A stretch of 64,000 nt of DNA from NCBI RefSeq assembly GCF_032190635.1, contig NZ_JAVLAS010000001.1:1178001-1242000 (forward strand). Reading direction: 5' to 3'. Positions 1 through 6,737 of the stretch are shown in pieces. The translations under genes were made by a program, and so were the position numbers. Each line of letters starts with the position of its first letter. The first letter of the stretch is position 1. The notes under the pieces are model-generated. The model saw only the letters and a list, made by a program, of their open reading frames with translations, ran no database searches and was not told the DNA's origin. The stretch comes from Levilactobacillus zymae. GTDB lineage: Bacteria; Bacillota; Bacilli; Lactobacillales; Lactobacillaceae.

Positions 1-2
1 TA

Positions 3-647
3 GAAGCCGCACGGAACGTGCACACGCCTAACTTCCACGCACTAGAAAAGGCCGTCGCAGCGTTGCCAACGGTACAGGGAGCCACGTTGACCTACATGAA
101 GTACTCCTCACGGTACGATAACGTGTTGGCGGGTGAACGGCCAAACGTCTTTACCAAGGAATTTGCCGGAGGCGCTCTGCAGGATTTAGGGGTCTACCCC
201 ATCTACTTAGCCGTGGCCTTATTCGGTCAACCGGCCAACGTGGCGTACTTCCCGACGTTAGTGGCCACCGGTGCCGACGGTAAGGGGATTGCCATCCTCC
301 GGTACGGAGACTTTGACGTGACCGTTAACTTCGGTAAGACCAGTAACGCCTACGCGTGGTCCGAGATTTACGGCTTAAAGGAAACCCTGGCGATGGATAG
401 CGCCGGTGAGTTAACGCGGGTGAAGGCCTACGACGAAGATGGGGCAGAAGAGAACCTGACCCAACCGGAGCTAGTCAACCCGATGCTGCCCGAAGTCAAC
501 GACTTTGCGCGGATCTTACAGGCCCCCGACGATGCCCAGAACGCGGCCGATTACCGGCGGTGGTTACGGTGGAGCCAACAGGTCAACCAAGTCTTATACG
601 ACTTGCGGGTTTCGGCCAACCTGTACTTCCCAGCGGACGAAAACTAG
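3..647 (+). CDS. Gfo/Idh/MocA family oxidoreductase, C-terminal part (5' end outside window)
   Basis: The frame is already open at the left edge (reading E-A-A-R-N-V-H-T from base 3), so the gene begins upstream and its N-terminal Rossmann domain is missing here. The visible 214 or so residues match the C-terminal alpha/beta domain of Gfo/Idh/MocA NAD(P)-dependent oxidoreductases: EFAGGALQDLGVYPIYLA near the start, then a sheet-rich segment that closes over the sugar or inositol substrate. An internal GTG at 18 could be mistaken for a start, but it has no ribosome site and homologues read through it. It ends with TAG 19 bases before the helicase start, so the two genes may be cotranscribed. 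The substrate cannot be told from this half. Family assignment is fairly secure. Confidence 0.8.
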   Translation, partial: EAARNVHTPNFHALEKAVAALPTVQGATLTYMKYSSRYDNVLAGERPNVFTKEFAGGALQDLGVYPIYLAVALFGQPANVAYFPTLVATGADGKGIAILRYGDFDVTVNFGKTSNAYAWSEIYGLKETLAMDSAGELTRVKAYDEDGAEENLTQPELVNPMLPEVNDFARILQAPDDAQNAADYRRWLRWSQQVNQVLYDLRVSANLYFPADEN

Positions 648-665
648 TAAAGAAGAGGACCAAAT

Positions 666-2030
666 ATGTTAGAACAGTATCAAGCGCACTTTCACGCCTT
701 AGGCTATGACGCACCGACCGCCATTCAGGCGGCGGTCTACGGTCCCATGACCAGTGACCAGAACGTGTTGGGGTTAGCCCCAACCGGCTCCGGGAAGACC
801 GTGGCCTTTACCTTACCAGCCTTAGCCAATCTATTGCCGGGTGACGGTATCCAGTTAATTGTGTTGGAGCCCTCACAGGAGTTGGCCATTCAAACCAGCC
901 GGGTGATGCGCGACTGGGCGAAACTACTTGACTTGAAGGTCGCCGCTTTGACCGGGGGCGCCAACGTGAAACGCCAAACGGAACGCTTGAAGAAGCGACC
1001 TGAGGTGATTGTCGGGACCCCCGGACGGATTTTAAACCTGATTCAAGACCACAAGTTAAAGATGCACCTGATTTCCCACATTATCGTGGACGAAGCCGAC
1101 GACTTGTTGACCGGCGATACTTTGGAAACGGTGCGGGCGGTGGCCCAAGCCGCACCGGCCGATGGTCAATTAAGTTTCTTCTCCGCCACGGATACGGCCA
1201 TTTTAAGTGATCTTCCCCAGTGGTTCGGCCAGGCGGTCACCCGGATCGACGTGCGGCAACAGGACCAGACCCAGGGGGTGGTTCGCCACGGGCTGTTACA
1301 GGTTGGCATGGGGAAACGCGATCAGATGTTAAAACGCTTGCTGGCTCAACCTAATTTCAGAGCGTTGGTCTTTTTTAAACAAACCAACACTTTGAAGCAC
1401 ACGGCCACCAAGTTTTATCACGACCATGTGTCCGCTACCAGTCTCACCAGTGATCTGCGGCAAGTCCAGCGAGAGAAGGCCCTTCAGGACTTTCGCCAGG
1501 GACGGATCCGGCTGTTACTGACCACGGACGTGGCGGCTCGGGGGCTGGACATTGCTAAGTTACCAGCCGTTATTAACTATGATTTACCTAGCACGGTCAA
1601 CGAGTACGTCCACCGTGCGGGACGGACCGGTCGGATGGGAGAACCTGGTCAGGTGATCAGCTTGGGCGACGACCATGATTTACGTGACTTGAAGAAGCTG
1701 CTCCGGGACACGGACTATCAGTTAGTCCCGCTATACTTCCAAGGTAAGCAACTGACCACGGAACGACCAACGACCCCCGCTGTGCGCGCGGAAAGTCGGC
1801 CGGCGACGCGTCCAGACGGTACCGTGGCGACGCAGCCAGCCCACGAACACCTGACACCAGCCGTGAAGGCGGGAAAACGGGTACCCGCGACTACGACGAA
1901 GGCTTCGGTACCGGCCGTTGCGGCACCGGTCTCGAAGAAGTCTAAGAAGAAACACAAGAATCGCCACAACAAGAACAAAGGCATGCGGAAAAAGTGGCGC
2001 GATCGCGACGCACAGCACGACCAAGCCTAA
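666..2030 (+). CDS. DEAD-box ATP-dependent RNA helicase
   Basis: The 454-residue protein carries the full superfamily 2 helicase set: Walker A APTGSGKT (38-45), motif Ib TPGR (118-121), DEAD (142-145), SAT (173-175), ARGLDI (291-296) and HRAGRTGR (316-323). The last 90 residues are low-complexity and end in a strongly basic Lys/Arg/His stretch, typical of the RNA-binding tails of cold-shock and ribosome-assembly helicases of the CshA/CshB type. It would unwind structured RNA in the cytoplasm using ATP. An AAGAGGA ribosome site lies 8 bases before ATG 666. A terminator-like hairpin and a tRNA gene follow. Which DEAD-box paralogue this is cannot be decided, so no symbol is given. Confidence 0.9.
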   Translation: MLEQYQAHFHALGYDAPTAIQAAVYGPMTSDQNVLGLAPTGSGKTVAFTLPALANLLPGDGIQLIVLEPSQELAIQTSRVMRDWAKLLDLKVAALTGGANVKRQTERLKKRPEVIVGTPGRILNLIQDHKLKMHLISHIIVDEADDLLTGDTLETVRAVAQAAPADGQLSFFSATDTAILSDLPQWFGQAVTRIDVRQQDQTQGVVRHGLLQVGMGKRDQMLKRLLAQPNFRALVFFKQTNTLKHTATKFYHDHVSATSLTSDLRQVQREKALQDFRQGRIRLLLTTDVAARGLDIAKLPAVINYDLPSTVNEYVHRAGRTGRMGEPGQVISLGDDHDLRDLKKLLRDTDYQLVPLYFQGKQLTTERPTTPAVRAESRPATRPDGTVATQPAHEHLTPAVKAGKRVPATTTKASVPAVAAPVSKKSKKKHKNRHNKNKGMRKKWRDRDAQHDQA

Positions 2031-2048
2031 AGTTTGCTTTACAATTCA

Positions 2049-2086
2049 CGCAATCCGTGTCAGAATTAATCACGGATTGTGATTTT
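2049..2086 (+). terminator. Terminator-like hairpin between helicase and tRNA-Arg
   Basis: A 9-bp perfect inverted repeat (CAATCCGTG at 2051-2059 and CACGGATTG at 2071-2079) is followed by TGATTTT. The tRNA begins directly after the T-run and no separate promoter is visible, so the tRNA may depend on read-through plus processing. The U-run is short. Confidence 0.45.
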
Positions 2087-2159
2087 GGCCCCATAGCACA
2101 ACTGGATAGGGCACTCGCCTCCTAAGCGAATGATCCCGGTTCGAGTCCGGGTGGGGTCA
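2087..2159 (+). tRNA. tRNA-Arg (anticodon CCT)
   Basis: A 73-nt cloverleaf: acceptor GGCCCCA pairs with TGGGGTC with one G-U, the T arm is CCCGG-TTCGAGT-CCGGG, and the anticodon loop CTCCTAA gives CCU, which reads AGG. The 3' CCA is not encoded. A strong terminator follows 8 bases later. Confidence 0.93.
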
Positions 2160-2166
2160 GTCAATT

Positions 2167-2207
2167 AAAAGCTTCCTAACCGTCAACATGGGGTTAGGAA
2201 GCTTTTT
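2167..2207 (+). terminator. Rho-independent terminator after tRNA-Arg
   Basis: A stem of about 13 bp (AGCTTCCTAACC with GGTTAGGAAGCT around a short loop) is followed by TTTTT. It closes the helicase/tRNA unit. Confidence 0.85.
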
Positions 2208-2525
2208 GCGCGTTAAGCCGAAACCTTGGCCTGTAACCCTTACCTGGGGGCCAGGTGCCCGTTAGCTGGGGGCGGTCGACGGGCCCTGGTTGCCCCCGCT
2301 GCATTTTGTGAGGACCATTACTCATTAAAAACCAATTGACAAGGTCCGGCCAGACTCGTAAACTCAATATCATTAAATAATAATTAATTTTTTAAGTAGA
2401 TCCTAATGGTACGAGCCTAAATATGACGTGACTCATCAAGGGGGACGTGGGGGAAACCGGCCGACGTTGTGGGTGCCATTTTTTCGTGACCGCAGCGTTC
2501 ACAGTTCAGTCTGTGGGCGCTTTTT
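2208..2525 (+). promoter_or_regulatory. Untranslated region before aroE: promoter and leader with intrinsic terminator
   Basis: No gene is seen in this 375-base gap. Two GC-rich hairpins lie at 2242-2256 and about 2267-2297. A promoter TTGACA (2336) - 17 bp - TAAACT (2359) would start RNA near 2370. About 125 bases later a 10-bp stem with a 6-base loop and TTTTT (2495-2525) forms an intrinsic terminator upstream of aroE, so the leader could be an attenuator. The T-box consensus GGTGGNACCGCG is absent. The promoter and terminator are seen directly; attenuation is inference. Confidence 0.5.
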
Positions 2526-2582
2526 GCGTCACTTGCGGGGAAATCAACTGGGAAGTTAGGGAATTTTAGGAGGATGATTTTA

Positions 2583-3461
2583 ATGATAGATGGTAAGACT
2601 CAATTATATGGACTACTCGCGCACCCGGCTCACCATAGCCGCTCGCCGCGAATGCACAACCTAAGCTTCGACCACTGGAACATTAACGCCCGATACTTAG
2701 CCTTTGACGTGGCCCCCGGTGACTTAGCGGCGGCCATTGGTGGCATGCGCAGTCTGGGGATCGCGGGGGTTAACCTATCGATGCCGTTCAAGCAAACGGT
2801 TATTCCATTATTAGACGACTTGACTCCCCGGGCCCAACGAATTAACGCCGTAAACACCATTAAGAACGATCAGGGCCGGTTGATTGGGGACAGTACCGAT
2901 GGTGCCGGGTTATTTCAGAGCCTTCAATCCCGTGAGTTCGATTTGCGGGGGCAACGGGTGGTCATTTTAGGCGCCGGTGGGGCGGGTAAGGCCATCATCG
3001 CCGCGGCGTTGGATTACCAACTGGCGCGCGTGGACGTGTTTAAACGGCAAACGCCGAGTTATGCTAGTGTGGCTAACTGGGTAGCCGACCTTGCGCCTAC
3101 CGGGGCCACACCGTTGCAACTTCATCCGTACGAGGACGTTACGACCATGCACGACCTGGTGGCGCAGGCCGACTTGGTCATCAACGCCACCAGCGTGGGC
3201 ATGACCACGGCTGGTTTACCGGTTCCCACCGACGTTCTCGCGGTCCTGCATCCCGGTCAGGTGGTTTATGATGTGATTTACCACCCCCTCGAAACCGCCT
3301 TTTTGGCCCGGGCTCGAGAGGCAGGATGCACCACCCACAACGGCTTAGGCATGTTGATTGGCCAGGGGGCCCTCGCCTTTCAGTTCTGGACGGGTAAGCC
3401 GATGCCGGTTGCCGCCGTCGAAGCGGATCTGTTAGCGAGTTTGGCGCCGACCAGCAAGTGA
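2583..3461 (+). CDS. aroE: Shikimate dehydrogenase
   Basis: AroE reduces 3-dehydroshikimate to shikimate with NADPH, the fourth step of the chorismate pathway. Visible motifs, numbered from the chosen start: substrate-binding SRS (19-21), catalytic Lys70 in NLSMPFK, Asn91, Asp106 in STDGAG, dinucleotide-binding GAGGAGKA (130-137), NATSVGM, and the C-terminal GLGMLIGQGALAFQFW signature. AGGAGG at 2568-2573 abuts an ATG at 2574, so the second in-frame ATG at 2583, nine bases away, is the better start; it gives 292 residues. It stands alone, with no other aro gene beside it, so an orphan or quinate/shikimate dehydrogenase-like role is possible. Family assignment is secure. Confidence 0.92.
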   Translation: MIDGKTQLYGLLAHPAHHSRSPRMHNLSFDHWNINARYLAFDVAPGDLAAAIGGMRSLGIAGVNLSMPFKQTVIPLLDDLTPRAQRINAVNTIKNDQGRLIGDSTDGAGLFQSLQSREFDLRGQRVVILGAGGAGKAIIAAALDYQLARVDVFKRQTPSYASVANWVADLAPTGATPLQLHPYEDVTTMHDLVAQADLVINATSVGMTTAGLPVPTDVLAVLHPGQVVYDVIYHPLETAFLARAREAGCTTHNGLGMLIGQGALAFQFWTGKPMPVAAVEADLLASLAPTSK

Positions 3462-3594
3462 TCCGGTCCTGTGACCGGGCATCATTTGCAAGACAGGTCC
3501 CTATTTGGGCGACAATGACGTATAATGAACTTATCTTTTAATCCCCTAAAAGGGGAATCGTAAACCGAAACGACTGTAAGGGAGGGTTGGTAAG

Positions 3595-3804
3595 GTGGGA
3601 ACGCAATTGAAACGCTTTATTCGGGGGATCTTTTGGACCGTCTTAGCGGGGTATTTTTGGTACACCAATGCGCAAAACCATGCCGCTGGCATCGTCGGTA
3701 TCATCCAAGATATCTTTGTGGTCTTGAGTGTCCTGGCAGCACTGTTCTATTACGTCACACTCGTTGTGGACTTTTTCCAAATTATGCGGCACCGGTCGAA
3801 ATAG
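3595..3804 (+). CDS. Small two-TM membrane protein, function unknown
   Basis: This GTG-started gene encodes 69 residues with an excellent AAGGGAGGG ribosome site 8 bases upstream, and a TATAAT box at 3521-3526 that fits its own promoter. The protein has a short basic N-terminus, two hydrophobic helices (about residues 8-24 and 33-60) and a basic end, so it is probably a small inner-membrane protein. No family was recognised. The 212 bases downstream hold only a long imperfect hairpin (3830-3878) and the promoter region of the next gene (TTGACC at 3906, TAAAAT at 3931, with a wide 19-bp spacer). Confidence 0.65.
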   Translation: MGTQLKRFIRGIFWTVLAGYFWYTNAQNHAAGIVGIIQDIFVVLSVLAALFYYVTLVVDFFQIMRHRSK

Positions 3805-4016
3805 TGGTGGCGTAGCGGTACTTCACCCCAGGCGGTTGGCCCGACTTTTAGGTTAGTCATTAAGTTAGTCGGTCGCCTGATTAGGTGATGGATTGGTCAG
3901 ATAATTTGACCGTTATCAGTGTAAGTTAACTAAAATTACTTATTTAATAGGAAGATTCTTGTATTAAAAATAAAATCCGGTGTGGCTGAAACCGTAAACC
4001 ACGGGGTGAGGGAGGT

Positions 4017-4850
4017 ATGATGATTAACTTAAGCAAACGGTCGTGGCTTCTGCTGGGGGGCCTGTTATTGGGCGTCGGCCTGGGACTGACCTTCGGGAGA
4101 TCGGTACCGATTCACGCTCAGGCAACGCCGAGTTCCGCCACGATTCGCCGCCAGGTCAAGCACGATATGCGCCACGTTGGTGGGCGTTGGTCCGTTCAGG
4201 TCACCCGCTTAGGCGCCCAGCCGGTCAACGTGACCGTGGGCAACCATGCCGTGAAGCGACAGCGGGCGGCCAGCACCATCAAATTGTACATTATGCTCAG
4301 TATTTTTCAACGAGTGCAACGGCACCAGCTTAAGCTAACGGCGACCACGAAAGCCCGGTTGAAGCGAATGATTTATAATTCGGACAACGTTGCGGCCAAC
4401 CAATTGATTGCCCAGGCGGGGGGCTTAGCCGCCGTAAATCGGGTGATTCGCCAACACCGATTTACCCAAACGACTCTGGGCCGACACCTAATGGATACCC
4501 GAGCGTTGCACCGGGGCCACGATAACTGGACGTCGGTGCGGGACTTGACTCGATTTTTAACGTTATTGGCCCAGCACCGCTTACTGGGAACCAAGCAGGA
4601 TAAACGCATGTTGACGTTGATGCGCCATTGTCGCAATCACAGCAAGTTACCCCGACTGGTCACCCACGCCACGGTTTTCAATAAGACGGGAGAGTATCCC
4701 GATCTGGGTGTCCAAAACGATGCCGCCTACTTCAAAACTCACGGCCGACGAATTATCGTGGTGGCCATGAGTCAAAGCGGCCACGCCAACCGGCAATACC
4801 CGGCGCTAGCCCAGGTGGGTAAACACCTAGTCACCCGTTTAAGTAAATGA
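4017..4850 (+). CDS. Secreted class A beta-lactamase-fold serine hydrolase
   Basis: The 277-residue protein has an N-terminal signal or anchor helix (about 10-28, possible cleavage after HAQA) and a class A beta-lactamase/transpeptidase fold with active-site STIK (86-89), SDN (122-124) and KTG (223-225). The omega-loop segment around residues 158-172 has no glutamate in the position of Glu166, which true class A beta-lactamases need for deacylation. It is therefore more likely a cell-wall hydrolase or carboxypeptidase-like enzyme than a resistance enzyme. GAGGGAGG lies so close that the second ATG at 4020 may be the real start. It is followed by a terminator shared with the opposite strand. 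Confidence 0.82.
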   Translation: MMINLSKRSWLLLGGLLLGVGLGLTFGRSVPIHAQATPSSATIRRQVKHDMRHVGGRWSVQVTRLGAQPVNVTVGNHAVKRQRAASTIKLYIMLSIFQRVQRHQLKLTATTKARLKRMIYNSDNVAANQLIAQAGGLAAVNRVIRQHRFTQTTLGRHLMDTRALHRGHDNWTSVRDLTRFLTLLAQHRLLGTKQDKRMLTLMRHCRNHSKLPRLVTHATVFNKTGEYPDLGVQNDAAYFKTHGRRIIVVAMSQSGHANRQYPALAQVGKHLVTRLSK

Positions 4851-4856
4851 ATTCAC

Positions 4857-4893
4857 AAAAAAGAACGCCCCGTGTAGGAGGCGTTCTTTTTTC
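4857..4893. terminator. Bidirectional terminator
   Basis: A perfect stem (AAAAAAGAACGCC with GGCGTTCTTTTTT) lies between two convergent genes and has T-runs on both strands. It serves the serine hydrolase and the EamA gene. Confidence 0.9.
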
Positions 4894-4906
4894 TATTTGT
4901 CAGTGA

Positions 4907-5783
4907 TTAGTCAAACCGGCTCGCCACCCAGGTACTGGCGAGAATTAACAAAAATCCGATGACGAAGCCTAACGAAAGGGGCTCGCCTAATAGCCACCAG
5001 CCCAGTAAAGCGCCCACCACGGGTTGCCACAGGAAAAACAAACCGGATAAGCGGCTGTGCAGAAGTCGTAACCCCAGATTCCAGAGTAAGAAGGCCAGTG
5101 CGGTCGAGACGGCTCCCAGATACAGGAGACTCCCCCCAGACGTGCAGCCTGGTCCACGCGATGTGCGTCAGTATGGGGGCTTGCCAGATCACTACGGGTG
5201 TCAGGCAAATGACCGCCACCAGCGCTGCCAGAAGGGTCACCTGTAAGGGACTGTACCGCTGATCAATTAATTGAATCAGCACGGACATCAGGGCCCAAGT
5301 GAGTCCCGCTAGTAACAGGCACCCAGCGCCTAAACCGACATGTCGGCCGGTCACCTGGACGCCCACGATGGCAATGACACCACTAGTTGCGAGGGCCAGA
5401 CTCACCCAATGACTGCGGTGGGGCCGTCGGTGTAGCAGGGGCCAGCCGAAAAGTACCATGGCGGTCGGCGTGGCGGTGGTGATGACTGCGCCTAACTGAG
5501 CCGAAGCCAACCAAGTGCCCGTTTCCTGCAGAACGATGGACAGCGTATCGCCCACGAGTCCGGCGAGGATCATGAGTCTTAGATTAGGCCAATCCCAGTG
5601 CCAGGTGAGATGCTGCTGCCAGGCAATCAGGCCCAAGACGACAACGGCAATCAGGTAACGAAGCCAAACCAGTTGGATCGGGGGAATTTCCCCCACGATG
5701 GTCTTGACGACGACGAACATCCCGCCCCAGATACAGGCCGCAAAACTTAAACACAACGCGCCAAAAATTGATTTTAATTGCAT
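4907..5783 (-). pseudogene. EamA/DMT-family transporter, frameshifted near residue 217
   Basis: The first 215 or so residues are a typical EamA (drug/metabolite transporter) protein with repeated hydrophobic helices and the usual ACIWGGMFVVVK start. After H-V-W-G the reading frame turns into a non-hydrophobic, arginine-rich tail. Removing one base from the six-C run at 5132-5137 (GGGGGG on the coding strand) restores SLLYLGAVSTALAF and the last helices, ending at TAA 4907-4909 with 291 residues, the normal family size. So the gene is either a recent pseudogene, a homopolymer sequencing error, or a slippage switch. The start at 5783 has GGAGGA seven bases upstream. It is preceded by a leader-peptide region. 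The substrate is unknown. Confidence 0.85.
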
Positions 5784-5816
5784 GATATGCTCCTCCGCTA
5801 AATTTTTTTAAAGGTT

Positions 5817-5847
5817 AAAAATCAGCGGCGGCAATGCTCCGCTGATT
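5817..5847 (-). terminator. Intrinsic terminator inside the EamA gene leader
   Basis: On the minus strand AATCAGCGG pairs with CCGCTGATT over a 10-base loop and is followed by T residues. It lies between the 15-codon leader peptide and the EamA gene, so it would stop transcription before the gene. The 5' arm overlaps the leader stop region and can alternatively form the short CCGCT-AATC-AGCGG hairpin (5839-5852). Confidence 0.7.
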
Positions 5848-5893
5848 AGCGGAACATGGGCACATCACATTCGAATAATGGGGCTAAGAACAT
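5846..5893 (-). CDS. Putative 15-residue leader peptide upstream of the EamA gene
   Basis: The minus-strand frame reads MFLAPLFECDVPMFR and then TAA. A near-perfect AAAGGAGG ribosome site sits 8 bases before ATG 5893, stronger than that of most genes here. An extended -10 promoter lies about 36 bases upstream. The stop codon is at the base of the terminator hairpin, the classic layout of ribosome-controlled attenuation. In addition, TCCGCTAA at the peptide end is exactly complementary to TTAGCGGA over the EamA ribosome site (about 5794-5801), so translation of the gene could also be controlled. Three Phe, three Pro and one Cys codon occur, but no clear run of one amino acid. Translation is inferred, not shown. 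Confidence 0.5.
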   Translation of the reverse strand: MFLAPLFECDVPMFR

Positions 5894-5928
5894 CGGCTAG
5901 GCCTCCTTTGTGAATTAACGTGGGATCT

Positions 5929-5937
5929 AGTATAGCA
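5929..5937 (-). promoter_or_regulatory. Extended -10 promoter for the leader peptide/EamA gene
   Basis: On the minus strand TGC-TATACT is an extended -10 element with no good -35. RNA would start near 5922, about 30 bases before the leader peptide ATG. Confidence 0.5.
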
Positions 5938-6119
5938 CGGAAATAATTGAGGCGAGCGGATTATTTTGAAGAAAAGGGTGTTCACCAAGGAGCGGCGGAC
6001 CGTTGGTGATGACGGATAAGTGCTGTTCAATCTGGTGGGATTTAAATTCCGGCCACTTTTCGGACCGATTCCTAGTATAATAAAAAGGGTATTCAAAGAG
6101 TATGAGGAGGTCGTTAGAG

Positions 6120-6737
6120 ATGGATAAGATGGAATCGATGAATCCGAAGAAGTTTAAGCGTATTTTAGTGGGGGTCGATGATTCTCCCGATGCCCAACTA
6201 GCCTTTCGTTACGCCATGAACCGGGCCAAGTATGACGAGGCCGAACTGGTGATTTGCTCGATCATGGAATCGGATAACATGAACATTTATCAGGCCCTCA
6301 GTAAGGATTACGTCCACGGGCAACGGGCCGAACTGGTCAAGCACTTGGAGCAGTACCAAAATTTGGCCGAACGGGTGGGCGTCAAGAAGGTTAAGTTAAT
6401 TATCGGCGAGGGCGACCCCGGTGAAACCATGGTGAAGACCATCATCCCCGAAGTTAAGCCCGACATCTTAGTGATTGGGTCGCTATCCAAGAGCGGTGTC
6501 CGGAAATATTTCGGGAGTCAGGCGGCCTACATGGCAAAATATTCTCCGGTTTCCGATTGTGCGGTAACGTTTTCACGGCCTTTTCATAATAAAATTGAAA
6601 ATTATATTCAGTTAAACGCTTGCATGTCGAAAAAAAGTTTCATACAATGGGTCCTATGCGTAGTGATTGAATTAGCACTTTTATTTAATTCGTCAGAATC
6701 GGGCATAGGAAAAGAGAGAAAAATATGCAGTTCGTGA
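6120..6737 (+). CDS. Universal stress protein (UspA family) with an altered C-terminus
   Basis: The first 148 or so residues are a normal UspA domain: the RILVGVDDSPDAQLAFRYA start, GDPGETMVKTI, and the nucleotide-binding loop IGSLSKSGVRKYFGSQA. Family members are about 150 residues and end soon after this, usually in a V-x-V-R strand. Here, after SPVS, the frame runs on for about 60 residues of low-GC sequence through the gntP promoter and overlaps the gntP start. Reading one frame over gives I-V-R and TAA at 6565-6567, so a small indel near 6555 probably removed the normal end. GAGGAGG nine bases before ATG 6120 picks this start over ATG 6102. A TATAAT box is at 6076-6081. Confidence 0.82.
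   Translation: MDKMESMNPKKFKRILVGVDDSPDAQLAFRYAMNRAKYDEAELVICSIMESDNMNIYQALSKDYVHGQRAELVKHLEQYQNLAERVGVKKVKLIIGEGDPGETMVKTIIPEVKPDILVIGSLSKSGVRKYFGSQAAYMAKYSPVSDCAVTFSRPFHNKIENYIQLNACMSKKSFIQWVLCVVIELALLFNSSESGIGKERKICSS
6620..6648 (+). promoter_or_regulatory. Promoter of gntP
   Basis: TTGCAT (6620) - 17 bp - TACAAT (6643), about 75 bases before the gntP start. It lies inside the abnormal 3' extension of the stress-protein gene, which supports the view that this stretch was originally intergenic. Confidence 0.65.

Noticed and set aside
1657..2024. Three minus-strand open frames inside the helicase gene
   Set aside because: They are opposite-strand shadows of the biased C-terminal coding sequence, with no ribosome sites and no coherent protein character.
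2370..2525. Possible T-box before aroE
   Set aside because: The GGTGGNACCGCG antiterminator sequence is absent; only an AGTA and a terminator are present, which is not enough.
4959..5246. Plus-strand frame opposite the EamA gene
   Set aside because: It overlaps the restored EamA reading, has no ribosome site and no recognisable features.
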